Of a stretch of DNA of 64,000 nucleotides, positions 1 to 9,401 are shown in pieces. The translations under genes were made by a program, and so were the position numbers. The DNA is taken from assembly GCA_964496275.1 (NCBI GenBank), contig CAZBYL010000004.1, positions 4,314 through 68,313 on the forward strand. The letters run 5' to 3'. Position 1 is the first letter of the stretch. Each line of letters starts with the position of its first letter. Origin of the DNA: CAZBYL01 sp964496275. GTDB lineage: Bacteria > Synergistota > Synergistia > Synergistales > Synergistaceae. Below the pieces are notes generated by a model. The model was not told the DNA's origin and did no database searches. It saw only the letters and a list, made by a program, of their open reading frames with translations.

Positions 1-990
1 GCCGTAGTTCCTGCCTTGTGTTTTTGCTAAAACACGCATTGCTGTTTCATTGATATATAACAGATCATAAGTGGCCACATCACTTACGTAAATACCGCTC
101 TGCGTTTCATTCAGCAATAAATCATACAGTCTATCCTGTTTGGACACACTCTGGAAAACGGCATGAACAATGGGCTCTCCGCCGTTCATAGATATAACTG
201 TGGCATTTAAATGTACCCAGATAAGATGCCCTTGTTTATGATAAACCCGGTAGGTTATATCTATATCCCGTCCGCTTTTCAGAGCATTTATACTATCTGA
301 TAATATGCGTTCGCGGTCAACCTCATATATAATGTTCTCTGCCGGATGTTTTATTAACTCGTTGTACTCTTTTCTTGTATGACCGCTTATTGCAGCGACG
401 CCGTCTGAAAAATATATGGTTTCAACATGGTCTGTCAATTTGTAAATCACGATTCCGCCAGGGATACTATTAACAAGGTTGTCGATTTCCATTTGCGCTT
501 TTTGAAGCATTTCGATTGTGTTTTTGTGGGAGATCGCGCTGTAACGTCCTAATACATTATTGACTCGAGCCTTAATCACGGTATTGTCTGTCGGTTTCGC
601 TATAAAATCCCACGCTCCGTTGATGAGGGCTTCCAATTGATAATCCGGCTCAGCGGTAACAGCGACTACGGGAATGGTCTGATACTGCGTGTTGGATAGC
701 CACTTTAAAACCTCGATGCCGTCCATGTTAGGCATGACAATATCCAGCAGAATAATCGTAAGAGCACCTGTGAGTTCTTTGATTCTCGCTATTGCCTCCG
801 TCCCGTCACAGGCATAAACGAATTCATACTCGCCTTCAAAACATTCGGCCAAAAGCTGCCTGTTGACGGCGACATCATCAACAATCAGCATTCTCTTACA
901 AGCAGAGCCGCCATATTCACCCATAATCTCTGTATGTTTTTTCTGTTTGCTGTCTTTACCTATTTTTTTATAATTGTGACTTATTCTCAT
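1..990 (-). CDS. REC-PAS response-regulator protein, cut by the window edge
   Basis: The frame is open from an ATG at 990 to the left edge, 330 codons without a stop, so the C-terminus lies outside the window. About 25 residues of basic leader precede a receiver domain (RMLIVDDVAVNRQLLAECF, phosphoacceptor Asp in LLDIVMPNMDG, switch Lys in AKPTD). A PAS sensor domain of the PAS_3 type follows (GGIVIYKLTD, TYRVYHKQGHLIWVHL), and a second PAS seems to begin at the edge. GCGAGG lies about 9 bases before the ATG. It is the last visible gene of the signalling cluster that begins at 7164, 198 bases after the Hpt gene. Proteins of this layout often end in a GGDEF or other output domain, but that part is not visible. 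It is a plausible acceptor of phosphate from the neighbouring kinase and Hpt. Confidence 0.85.
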   Translation of the reverse strand, partial: MRISHNYKKIGKDSKQKKHTEIMGEYGGSACKRMLIVDDVAVNRQLLAECFEGEYEFVYACDGTEAIARIKELTGALTIILLDIVMPNMDGIEVLKWLSNTQYQTIPVVAVTAEPDYQLEALINGAWDFIAKPTDNTVIKARVNNVLGRYSAISHKNTIEMLQKAQMEIDNLVNSIPGGIVIYKLTDHVETIYFSDGVAAISGHTRKEYNELIKHPAENIIYEVDRERILSDSINALKSGRDIDITYRVYHKQGHLIWVHLNATVISMNGGEPIVHAVFQSVSKQDRLYDLLLNETQSGIYVSDVATYDLLYINETAMRVLAKTQGRNYG

Positions 991-1123
991 GTCAGTAACC
1001 TCGCTCTTAGAAGAAAGTAAGTATTGTGCATGTGATTTCTAATAATACATTTGCAGTAAATACTCTTAAAGAGACAAGACTGTAGGCATTAAGCAAATAG
1101 AATTATATATTGCTATGATTCAA

Positions 1124-1173
1124 AGACGCTTTATTGTATAAAAGAACAGTGTGTATTATCAGCGTTAGCGTCT
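1124..1173 (-). terminator. Possible terminator after the Hpt gene
   Basis: AGACGCT at 1124-1130 and AGCGTCT at 1167-1173 form a perfect 7-bp inverted repeat with a 36-base AT-rich loop, just downstream of the Hpt stop. The long loop makes this a weak terminator candidate. Confidence 0.3.
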
Positions 1174-1188
1174 ATATAAAATAATAAC

Positions 1189-1530
1189 CTACAGCGACAA
1201 TGTCGCAATAATAGCGTTATAAGCTTCAACCACCGGTTTTAGCAGCTCGTCTGCTTTTTCGAGCGAGCCATTACGAAGCTCTTCAACAAGAGGGCAAAGG
1301 TGGTCATACAGCCGGTTCATACTTAAATTACCTACCTCGCCCTTGAGCGCGTGTGCCGCCACAAACGCAGTCTGCGCATCATTTTTATTGATTGCATCAA
1401 GCATTTGCCTGAAATATGGTTCCTTCGGAAATTGGGTCAAAAACTTTTCGTATAATTCCGTCTTACCGCCAAATCGGGCAATCCCTTCATTGGCATTGAC
1501 TCCAACTTTTGACAATTTATATCTGTTCAT
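1189..1530 (-). CDS. Hpt-domain histidine phosphotransfer protein
   Basis: A 113-residue protein made of one Hpt four-helix domain. The phosphoacceptor motif HALKGEVGNL puts the active histidine at about residue 60. There is no kinase or receiver domain, so it should act as a free phosphotransfer module in the cytoplasm. The gene starts 27 bases downstream of the hybrid kinase, which has two receivers but no Hpt of its own. The pair therefore looks like a split version of an EvgS/BarA-type phosphorelay: kinase His to receiver Asp to this Hpt to a separate receiver. Candidate final acceptors are the REC proteins encoded on both sides. A Shine-Dalgarno-like AGGAAG sits directly before the ATG. 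The Hpt family call is firm; the relay order is inferred. Confidence 0.9.
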   Translation of the reverse strand: MNRYKLSKVGVNANEGIARFGGKTELYEKFLTQFPKEPYFRQMLDAINKNDAQTAFVAAHALKGEVGNLSMNRLYDHLCPLVEELRNGSLEKADELLKPVVEAYNAIIATLSL

Positions 1531-1557
1531 CTTCCTGACCTCGCTTTGCGTGATACA

Positions 1558-4500
1558 TTATGCGTTATCCTTAAGCTCAAACGCCGTTTCCAATGTCTTA
1601 TACAGCAATCTCGTCTCAATAGGTTTTGCAATATGCCCATTCATGCCGGCATTTAACGCACTGATCATATCCTCTGAAAAGGCATTGGCCGTCATTGCAT
1701 AAATTGGAATTGTCTTCGCGTCAGCTCTTTTGCTAGAGCGGATCTGTCTTGTTGCTTCATAGCCATCCATTACAGGCATATTGATGTCCATTAAAATGCA
1801 GTCAAAGGTACCGGGCTTAAACTTTTGATAAAGCTCCACCGCCTGTCTGCCATCCTCTGCGCAGGTCACATCAATGCCGACCAGCTGCAGCAGCTTAACG
1901 GCAACCTCCAAATTCAGCGCCACGTCCTCCGCCACCAAAACTTTTCTTCCTCTGAAATTGAAGTTATTCTTTTCTTTTTCCGCATCAAGTGTTGTGTAAT
2001 CACCGCCTGAAATTCTCATCATCGCATTAAACAGAGTTGATTGGAAAAGAGGTTTTGAAATAAAATAGTTCACTCCCGCCAATTTAGCTGTGGCTTCTAC
2101 CTCGTTTAAATCATAAGCGGAAACAATGATAACGATAGTATCCTCTCCGAATATTTCACGAATTTTTTCTGTTACTTCAATACCGTTCATTTCCGGCATT
2201 TTCCAGTCCACAATGCAGAGTTTGTAAGGATCGCCGTTGTCCTCCGCTTCTCCCAGAGCTTCGAGTGCTGCTTCGCCGCTTGTCACATAGTCATGGCGCA
2301 CACCCAAGCGTGTAAGCAAGATCCCACTGTATTCGCAAGATTCCTTATCATCATCAACAACGAGTGTACGAATCTTTGTAAAATCTGTTACTTTGTTCGC
2401 ATTACGCTTATCATCTAATCCAAATGGAATATCCACAGTAAAGATAGAACCTTTTCCGAGTGCGCTCTCCGCTCGAATAGAGCCGCCCATTGTCTCTACC
2501 AGATTTTTCGTAATTGCAAGCCCTAATCCGCTGCCACCATGCTTTCTTGCAGTAGACGCCGATTCCTGCTCAAATGGGTGAAACAGGCGTTTCATCAAAT
2601 CTTCGCTTATGCCGCATCCGGTGTCTGAAATAGAGAAGCGCAGCAAGAGTTTGTCATGTGAACGGCTTGTCTGCGACACTACGAGGTCAATTTCACCGCC
2701 TATCGGTGTGAATTTCATAGCATTAGACAAGAGATTCATTAAAATCTGATTTATTCGGAGGTCGTCGCCGACAAGAGTCTCATCCGTAAAACCTTTCATC
2801 TTAACTTCAAATTTAATGTTTTTCATTTTTGCCTGCTGATAAAAAACGGTTGTTATATTTGTCAGTAAATTCTTAAAATTAAAAGGTACATGGCCTATCT
2901 TAAGCTTACCGCCCTCAATTGCCGACATATCAAGCACATCATTGATAATTCCAAGCAACAGCCTTGAGCTGCCCTCGATTTTATCCAAATATTCATTTAT
3001 CTTTTCGGGATTATGTATCTCTGTTTTGGCTATTTCGGTAAGTCCGATGACCGCGTTCATCGGAGTGCGAATTTCGTGGCTCATCTGCGCCAAGAATTGG
3101 GATTTTGCAGTGTTAGCCGCATCTGCCTGAGACACAGCATGTTCCAGCTTTGCATTGATACTGGCGAGTTCCAGATAATTCTTTCGCTTATTTAAATAAA
3201 ATACGCTTATTAAAGCAACAACAGCAAAAAATGCCAGAATAAGGAGCATGATGGACACTCTGTATTTATATATAAAATCTCCGGCAGTTATATGTTCCGT
3301 ATAGGCTCCTATAGTATTTTTAACTATAATATCACTTTTCTTCTGTGTTCCTATAGAGTTAATTGCCTTATTTAAAACTGAAATTAAGAGTGGATTATTC
3401 AAATATGGGTCTATTTTTACTTCGTCCGATGAATTATCTGTGCTGTTTTGAAAAATAACAGGAGAAAGCATTACTGCGTCCAAAAAGCTGACACTTGGTA
3501 CCACAGCCAATTCTGCAAACTGAGGCCTGAGAATTTCACGCTCTGCAAGATACTGATTGTAAATCAGAATGTCCGCTTTCCCGTCCCTTACCGCAACAAA
3601 ACACTCGTCTGCTGATTTAAGCGGCAAAAGTCTGCTATTCGGATACCATTTGGCAATTGATTCTGGTGGTGTGGACGAGTTTTCCGGATAGGCAATGGTG
3701 TAGGTGCCGTCCTCTGACAGCGTAAAGCCGTTGCGTGCTATCACAACCTTGGCGAGCGAATCAATCGGAATAGTAAACCTCACTCCGGACTCTTTCATGT
3801 TCTCTTGTGCGCGGTTGGCGGCATTGTCTTCCATTAACATCAAGTCAAACCCGTGATCACGAAAATAGTTGTAGTTGTATATTTTGGCGTTGTTTTTCAA
3901 AGGCACAATTTCGAGCGGAATACCGGCCATTTCAGAAATAGCCCTAAGAGAATCCACCCGTATCCCTGTGATCTTGCCATTCTTGTCCATGTAGCTGATG
4001 GGATTTAAGCCAACTTCAATGCCGATACGCAGAGCACCATGTCCCGTTGTTTCTCTGCGGTTTCGCAGCAGCTCATCCACGAATAGGGTTTCCGCACGAG
4101 TGAAATGCGGGTCGCTGATTGCCTTATGGCTGCCGTAATACTTCTCAAACAGATCTGTCTGATAGGATGGGTTATCCGTCAGAATATCGCCCATTGCCAG
4201 ATCAATGGCCTGCATAAAGCCGTTACCCTTGTAGCTCATCAAGTAAAAGGGCTGATTGTCAAAAATACAGATAAGTTTTAGATTATCATGCTTTGTCATG
4301 TGCTCTGTGACAATGGCATCCACTCGGCCTGAGATCAGCGCTTTTTCCATAGCTTTGTCACTTTCAAGGAAAACACTTTTAAATGTAAAACCATATTTTT
4401 CTGCATAAGCCTTAAAAATTTTAATGTTCAAGCTATCCTGCAAAAAAGCGATTTTCTTGCCGTTTAATCCCGAATGGTCGTTATAAAAGAGTTCGTTGTT

Positions 4501-4866
4501 ATCTCGTCTGGTGTAAAGCACTCCCCGTACATCGCCGAAAGGGTGTTTTGAAAATTCGTATAGATTCATACGTTCCAAAGTAAGCTTTGCAGTACAAACC
4601 AAATCAATCTCTTTATTCTTAAGCTTCTGCAGATTGTCTGACCACGTCCCGAGGATATATTCATATTTATACCCGGTATGTTTTGCAATTTCGTTTAAAT
4701 ATTCCGCGCCGTATCCGGATATTTCCTGCTTTTTGTTTGGCGATATGAAATCCTTATAACCGATATATCCAACACGTATAACCCTCTTTTCCTGTGCCTC
4801 AGCTGCGGTGAGCGTTGTACAGCACAGTAAAAGAAGGCAAAGCAGCACTGATAATACTTTTTTCAT
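1558..4866 (-). CDS. EvgS-like hybrid sensor histidine kinase
   Basis: About 1102 residues. A signal peptide (to about residue 25) is followed by two tandem periplasmic SBP_bac_3 solute-binding domains (about 30-250 and 280-510), a transmembrane helix near 535-560, a HisKA domain with His597 (QMSHEIRTPMNAVIGL) and a HATPase domain (N box NLLSNAMKFTP, DTGCGIS, GGSGLGLAI). Two receivers follow, with phosphoacceptors Asp887 (VDWKMPEMNG) and Asp1027 (MDINMPVMDGYEA). The architecture matches EvgS-type sensors of small external ligands, except that the Hpt domain is a separate gene just downstream. The GTG at 4875 sits one base after GGAG, so the ATG at 4866, 10 bases from it, is the better start. 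It follows the EAL-domain gene by 27 bases and is surely co-transcribed with it. The ligand is unknown. Confidence 0.92.
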   Translation of the reverse strand: MKKVLSVLLCLLLLCCTTLTAAEAQEKRVIRVGYIGYKDFISPNKKQEISGYGAEYLNEIAKHTGYKYEYILGTWSDNLQKLKNKEIDLVCTAKLTLERMNLYEFSKHPFGDVRGVLYTRRDNNELFYNDHSGLNGKKIAFLQDSLNIKIFKAYAEKYGFTFKSVFLESDKAMEKALISGRVDAIVTEHMTKHDNLKLICIFDNQPFYLMSYKGNGFMQAIDLAMGDILTDNPSYQTDLFEKYYGSHKAISDPHFTRAETLFVDELLRNRRETTGHGALRIGIEVGLNPISYMDKNGKITGIRVDSLRAISEMAGIPLEIVPLKNNAKIYNYNYFRDHGFDLMLMEDNAANRAQENMKESGVRFTIPIDSLAKVVIARNGFTLSEDGTYTIAYPENSSTPPESIAKWYPNSRLLPLKSADECFVAVRDGKADILIYNQYLAEREILRPQFAELAVVPSVSFLDAVMLSPVIFQNSTDNSSDEVKIDPYLNNPLLISVLNKAINSIGTQKKSDIIVKNTIGAYTEHITAGDFIYKYRVSIMLLILAFFAVVALISVFYLNKRKNYLELASINAKLEHAVSQADAANTAKSQFLAQMSHEIRTPMNAVIGLTEIAKTEIHNPEKINEYLDKIEGSSRLLLGIINDVLDMSAIEGGKLKIGHVPFNFKNLLTNITTVFYQQAKMKNIKFEVKMKGFTDETLVGDDLRINQILMNLLSNAMKFTPIGGEIDLVVSQTSRSHDKLLLRFSISDTGCGISEDLMKRLFHPFEQESASTARKHGGSGLGLAITKNLVETMGGSIRAESALGKGSIFTVDIPFGLDDKRNANKVTDFTKIRTLVVDDDKESCEYSGILLTRLGVRHDYVTSGEAALEALGEAEDNGDPYKLCIVDWKMPEMNGIEVTEKIREIFGEDTIVIIVSAYDLNEVEATAKLAGVNYFISKPLFQSTLFNAMMRISGGDYTTLDAEKEKNNFNFRGRKVLVAEDVALNLEVAVKLLQLVGIDVTCAEDGRQAVELYQKFKPGTFDCILMDINMPVMDGYEATRQIRSSKRADAKTIPIYAMTANAFSEDMISALNAGMNGHIAKPIETRLLYKTLETAFELKDNA

Positions 4867-4893
4867 AATAGACACGCTCCGTTTTCTGATTTA

Positions 4894-7164
4894 TTATTTC
4901 TGTTGTTCAGTCGGGGCAAACTTACTTACTTTTTCATAGAATGCTGCTTTCTCAAGTTCGAACTCACGTTTTATTTTCCAAAAGTTTTTTTCCGACACGG
5001 CCTTTTTTACATTATGAAGTAGAATCTCCGAGTTGTATGGTTTTGCAACAAGGTTATCCGCTCCCAAATGCAGCGCGAGCAACTCGTTGTCCACACCTGT
5101 CTCTGTCGTGATAATGACAGGTATCTCACTGCTGACTGTCGTTGCTCTTAAAAATTCCAGAGTTTGAAAACCATCCATAACCGGCATTAGCAAGTCCAAA
5201 AGAATACAAGAAACATCCTCATGATGGCGGGTGATGTATTCACAGGCAACCTTGCCGTTCTCTGCGGTAGCCACGCGATAATAGGGGGTAAGAAGCGATT
5301 TCATGACCTCGCGATTACTCTCTACGTCTTCCACCACAAGAACAAGCGGTTTCTTATTTTCATCGCTTTGCTCCTGCTTTGTTTTTATTGCGGCTGTTTT
5401 TTGCTGTTCATTCCGGCCGCATACATCCCGATGCGAAAGCATATACTCCTTAAAATCATTTGTCGGCATAGGTTTTGCATAGTAATAGCCTTGGATCAGA
5501 TTACAACCCATGGACTTGAGAAGGTCAAACTCTGTCTGCGTTTCCACTCCTTCTGCAATGGTTGGCAGCTGAAGCCACTTAGAAAGGCTCAGAATAAAGC
5601 TCAGAACATTCTGCTTCATACTTTTGTTCTCACTGTTCACCCTTTGAATGAACCTCATGTCCAGCTTCAGGATATCGATAGGAAGCTCAGACAACATATT
5701 TAATGAGGAATACCCTGATCCGAAGTCGTCCATTTCAATCAAAAAGCCCATTTTTCTTAGTGCAGTCACTGCAGATATGATCTTCTGGGGCTGATCAGTA
5801 TATGCGGACTCTGTTACCTCCAAATGAATCAGCTCGTGAGGAAGTTCATATATGTCAACAATCCTTGCAATCGTTTGCGGAAGATCCTCGTAAATAAAAT
5901 CTGCACGAGATATATTTACCGAGACCGGAATAGGCGTAATACCGTCTTTAATCCAAATCTTCAATATTTTACATACCTCGGTGAGCATGTATCGGTCTAA
6001 CTTTGCGATAAATCCGTTTCGCTCAAACATGGGAATAAACTCTGCCGGAGAGATGAAACCTAGCTCGGGATGATTCCAGCGTACCAACGCTTCGGCACCT
6101 GCGACAGCACCGCTCTCTGTGCAGTGTTTTGGCTGCAGATACACGGCAAACTCCCTTTTTTTAAGAGCCCTTTCCATGCCGTCTGCCAAGCGATGCTCCC
6201 TCATAGCTTGTTCTCTGACAGTGTCGTTGTATGTCGCATAATACATGCCGTAGATGTGTTTTATGGAGGACAACGCGAACTTGGCGCGTTCGCACATGTC
6301 CAAAACTGACAATTCTCTCTCCGTAACGGGATAGATGCCGTATTTTAGCTGTACTCCTTTGATAGGGGCATCTTTCAATTCCTCAGAGCTCAGATTCGCC
6401 GCCTGTTCCTGCGTATATAAGGGAATATCCCTCAGCAGCATGGCGAAATTATCTGCCCCAAGCCTTCCGCATATCCCATTTTTACCGACAAATTTCGTAA
6501 AAACAGATGCAAAAAACTTTAGGAGAGCATCGCCCATTTCGACGCCGTAACGCGCATTGATCATTTTAAAATCGTCAATATCTGTGTAAACAATGTTGAA
6601 GTTTGATTGAGGGTTCTCATCCAGAATCTTTTGTGCATTGCGGAAAAAGAACTCTCTTCCGAATACGCCGGTGAGGGGATCTCTTTCCAGACGGTTGACC
6701 AACGCGGCATTATCCCAAAGACGCAGAAGACTCCCCACTCTGTGAAGGACAAGTTTTGCATTGTAGGGTTTTGTCAAAAAATCAGAAGCTCCGCGCTCCA
6801 AACAACGAATCTCAGAATCCTCCTCTTCGTACCCTGTCGTCACAATAACAGGCACAGAAGTTATTATTCCGGACTCATTCATCTTTGCTAAAAGGGTATA
6901 ACCATCCATAACAGGCATAATAAGATCCAAAAATACGAGGTCAATAGTTTGAGGATTGCAGCTTAGAAGGTCAAATGCAGTTTTTCCGTTATCTGCCTCA
7001 ACAGTTCCGTATCCGGCGGATTTAAGAATTCCACATAGAATCAAGCGGTTTTGAGCATTGTCATCCACCACTAAAATGTTTCTTTTTACACTTGTAAGAG
7101 ACTGTTCCTCCACACGCTTATTCGAGGTTTGTATGGTTTCTGCATGATCCTGCACTGCTTTCAT
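4894..7164 (-). CDS. REC-GGDEF-EAL-REC cyclic-di-GMP phosphodiesterase
   Basis: About 756 residues: an N-terminal receiver (LFVFLD-type acceptor Asp in LVFLDLIMPVMDGYTLL), a GGDEF domain, an EAL domain and a second receiver (CILLDLLMPVMDGFQ). The GGDEF signature is degenerate (GRLGADNFAML in place of GGDEF), so cyclase activity is unlikely. The EAL domain keeps its catalytic set: EALVRW, VNISR, LEVTES, MDDFGSGYSSL, ILKLD, AEGVET and QGYYYAKP. The protein should hydrolyse cyclic-di-GMP under control of two phosphorylation inputs. Start choice: the longer frame begins at 7182, but its second and third codons contain the AAGGAG that serves the ATG at 7164, so 7164 is preferred. It is the first gene of the minus-strand signalling operon. 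Function is inferred from motifs; the upstream kinase is the obvious partner. Confidence 0.9.
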   Translation of the reverse strand: MKAVQDHAETIQTSNKRVEEQSLTSVKRNILVVDDNAQNRLILCGILKSAGYGTVEADNGKTAFDLLSCNPQTIDLVFLDLIMPVMDGYTLLAKMNESGIITSVPVIVTTGYEEEDSEIRCLERGASDFLTKPYNAKLVLHRVGSLLRLWDNAALVNRLERDPLTGVFGREFFFRNAQKILDENPQSNFNIVYTDIDDFKMINARYGVEMGDALLKFFASVFTKFVGKNGICGRLGADNFAMLLRDIPLYTQEQAANLSSEELKDAPIKGVQLKYGIYPVTERELSVLDMCERAKFALSSIKHIYGMYYATYNDTVREQAMREHRLADGMERALKKREFAVYLQPKHCTESGAVAGAEALVRWNHPELGFISPAEFIPMFERNGFIAKLDRYMLTEVCKILKIWIKDGITPIPVSVNISRADFIYEDLPQTIARIVDIYELPHELIHLEVTESAYTDQPQKIISAVTALRKMGFLIEMDDFGSGYSSLNMLSELPIDILKLDMRFIQRVNSENKSMKQNVLSFILSLSKWLQLPTIAEGVETQTEFDLLKSMGCNLIQGYYYAKPMPTNDFKEYMLSHRDVCGRNEQQKTAAIKTKQEQSDENKKPLVLVVEDVESNREVMKSLLTPYYRVATAENGKVACEYITRHHEDVSCILLDLLMPVMDGFQTLEFLRATTVSSEIPVIITTETGVDNELLALHLGADNLVAKPYNSEILLHNVKKAVSEKNFWKIKREFELEKAAFYEKVSKFAPTEQQK

Positions 7165-7861
7165 GAGATAAGTCTCCTTCATATCTGCCTAAATTTCAAT
7201 TTTACGACCTTGTAATTTATTGTGTTTTTAAAAATAGGTCGTTCAATAGATGCAATTACACCTCTTCTGAACTCTTCGGGCACTCAAAAAGTTTCTCAGG
7301 AGCACGCCAACACAGTGAATATATATAAAAGAGGAGTTGCCCGGCATGAAAAGCACTTGCTTAATGCCTTTCATACTATAATTAAATTCTGCCTACTCTG
7401 ATATTTCAATATCCATATCAGCTTCATCCCGTCTAGCTCAAGCCCAAAGCTAGTTCATATAATAACATAATGCGAGATAAAAACCAATGAAATTACGTCA
7501 TTTACGCTCTTGATAAATTTAAATCTTGTGGTAAAATATCAAATTTTGTTTGTAAAAGCAGTATGCCTGTATGCCTAAAAATTATGTCCGCCACGGGTAC
7601 TGCCTAAGTGCGGCGAAGTCGTTCCGCTTTTTGTGTGAAGGTTCGGGGTACTTTTGCTCAGGTTTTGGTTGTGTGTAATCTTGGAAATTTTTTGATTATC
7701 AGGTGTGTGTGTGTTGTATGGGAATAATTACATAAATATCAGGATTTTTGTAATTTTGCCCTTTCTTTTATTGATATTCGTTGTATCATACTAGGCTACG
7801 CGCTTGTTAGGGCGGGGGATTGCCCTGAGTGCTAAAAAAATGACAAAAGAGGATGATGTCT
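7165..7861. other. Long AT-rich divergent intergenic region
   Basis: About 700 bases separate the signalling operon from the amino-acid importer. I see no convincing ORF. It holds a perfect inverted repeat ACGACCT (7204-7210) / AGGTCGT (7236-7242) in the leader of the EAL gene, a tandem GTATGCCT GTATGCCT at 7561-7576, and a TG-repeat run near 7702-7715. No sigma-70 promoter with good spacing was found for either side, and no known riboswitch was recognised. Confidence 0.6.
7204..7242. promoter_or_regulatory. Inverted repeat in the leader of the EAL-domain gene
   Basis: ACGACCT and AGGTCGT are separated by 25 AT-rich bases, about 40 bases upstream of the start at 7164. It could be an operator or a leader hairpin. 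No regulator is assigned. Confidence 0.35.
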
Positions 7862-8656
7862 ATGAAGAAGTTGGTCAGATTTTTGGTTCCCATGATTTGT
7901 CTTGCGGTTGCGCTCGTTGCAGCGCCTATGGCAGCGGACGCTGCTTCTGTGAAGCTTAAGGTCGCCACGAACGCCGAGTTTGAACCTTATGAATTTATAA
8001 AGGACGGCAAGTTTGTAGGTTTTGATATCGACCTTATGTCGGAGATAGCAAAGAAGATAGGCGCGGAAGTGACGTATCAGAACATGGAGTTTGACGGCGT
8101 TGTCGGAGCAGTGCTTTCCGGAACCTGCGACCTTGCTATTTCCGGACTGACCATTACCCCTAAGAGAGCAGAAACAGTGGCGTTCTCCGTTCCGTACATC
8201 AACGCGGCTCAGTTCCTTATCGTCAGAACGGACGAAAAGGCTATCAACGGAAGTACAAAAGCCAAGCTTGATAAGCAGCTTGAAGGCAAGAAAATCGGCG
8301 TTGTGACGGGATTCACGGGACAGAAGTATGTCGAGGGCGATGCAAGTCTGAAGTATGCCAAGATCAAAAATGCAAAGTCAGCAGTCTTTGATAATGTGAG
8401 CCTTGCCGTTGCTGCTCTCAGAAATAAATCTATAGACGTTATCGTTATGGACGATGTCGTCGCACAGAAGGTTTGCGCCGTAAGCTCAAACAAAGGCGCA
8501 ATAAAGGCCATAGAAGTTCCCCTTACGGTTGAGAAGTATGCCGTAGCCATCAATAAGAATAACACAGACCTTAAAAATAAGGTTGACGGAGCAATGAAGG
8601 CTCTCATCGCAGACGGCACGGTTAAAAAGCTCCTCGCGAAGTGGGAGATCAGATAG
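7862..8656 (+). CDS. Polar amino-acid ABC transporter, substrate-binding protein
   Basis: About 264 residues. The N-terminus is a signal peptide (basic MKKLVRF, hydrophobic core, cleavage near ADAAS), followed by one SBP_bac_3 domain with family motifs ATNAEFEPYEF, GFDIDLM, DLAISGLTITPKRAE and FSVPY. It should capture an amino acid in the periplasm and deliver it to the permease encoded next. The frame is open from ATGs at 7853 and 7856, but AGAGG ends at 7852, so the ATG at 7862, nine bases away, is the likely start. The gene is first in a compact three-gene operon. The binding pocket resembles glutamine/cystine/arginine binders, but the substrate cannot be read from sequence. Confidence 0.92.
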   Translation: MKKLVRFLVPMICLAVALVAAPMAADAASVKLKVATNAEFEPYEFIKDGKFVGFDIDLMSEIAKKIGAEVTYQNMEFDGVVGAVLSGTCDLAISGLTITPKRAETVAFSVPYINAAQFLIVRTDEKAINGSTKAKLDKQLEGKKIGVVTGFTGQKYVEGDASLKYAKIKNAKSAVFDNVSLAVAALRNKSIDVIVMDDVVAQKVCAVSSNKGAIKAIEVPLTVEKYAVAINKNNTDLKNKVDGAMKALIADGTVKKLLAKWEIR

Positions 8657-8693
8657 CAGCGTATAATAGCGTACGGAAAGGTTTTGTTGCTGA

Positions 8694-9401
8694 GTGTTTG
8701 ATAATTTACCTGTCAGATTTTATGAGCAGTTTGTAGCAGGAGAGGGGCTCGCCTTAATGAAGACGGGCCTCATAGCTACTCTTGAGGTGTCGGTCGTAGC
8801 CCTTGTTATAGGCATAATCATCGGTACCATCACTGCTTTGATGAAGATAATGCAGGGCAGAACGCCCGTCGGCAGGCTTGTGTGCAAGACTGCGAATGTC
8901 GTTGCGACGGTGTACATTACCATGTTCAGGGGCACTCCTGTTGTTGTTCAGCTTCTTCTTGCCTATTTCGGCATAATGGGGCCGCTCGGAGTGAATCCGC
9001 TCTATGTCGCTTTTGTAACACTCGGTCTGAACAGCGGAGCGTATGTCGCGGAGATAATAAGGGGCGGAATTATGAGCGTGGACAGAGGGCAGATGGAGGC
9101 GGGACGTTCTCTCGGCCTCTCCTACGGCGTCACGATGTTCCACATCGTAATACCGCAGGCCGTGAAGAATATATTGCCCGCTCTCGGCAATGAACTTATA
9201 GCGCTTATTAAGGAAACTTCCGTTGTCGGATTTATTTCCGTATTTGATATGACACGCGCCGCGCGCTCCATAATTTCTACCACATACGACGCGTTTGTTC
9301 CGTATCTTGTGCTCGCTCTTGCGTATCTTGCGATAGTCATTGTGGCTACGAAGTGCGTGAGCTTGCTTGAAGGGAGGCTCAGACAGAGTGATTACCGTTA
9401 A
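8694..9401 (+). CDS. Polar amino-acid ABC transporter, permease (HisM/GlnP type)
   Basis: 235 residues, the normal length for this family. Several hydrophobic segments surround the conserved cytoplasmic loop that docks the ATPase (RGGIMSVDRGQMEAGRSLGLSYG, read as EAA loop region). The N-terminal half carries the VEFFRGTP-type motif as MFRGTPVVVQLLL. It forms the inner-membrane channel of the importer. The start is GTG at 8694 with GGAAAGG about 12 bases upstream. Its stop overlaps the start of the ATPase gene by 14 bases, which indicates translational coupling. Family assignment is firm; the substrate is unknown. Confidence 0.92.
   Translation: MFDNLPVRFYEQFVAGEGLALMKTGLIATLEVSVVALVIGIIIGTITALMKIMQGRTPVGRLVCKTANVVATVYITMFRGTPVVVQLLLAYFGIMGPLGVNPLYVAFVTLGLNSGAYVAEIIRGGIMSVDRGQMEAGRSLGLSYGVTMFHIVIPQAVKNILPALGNELIALIKETSVVGFISVFDMTRAARSIISTTYDAFVPYLVLALAYLAIVIVATKCVSLLEGRLRQSDYR

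Noticed and set aside
5221..5703. 160-codon plus-strand frame inside the EAL-domain gene
   Set aside because: It lies opposite the EAL catalytic region, where the minus-strand protein motifs are intact.
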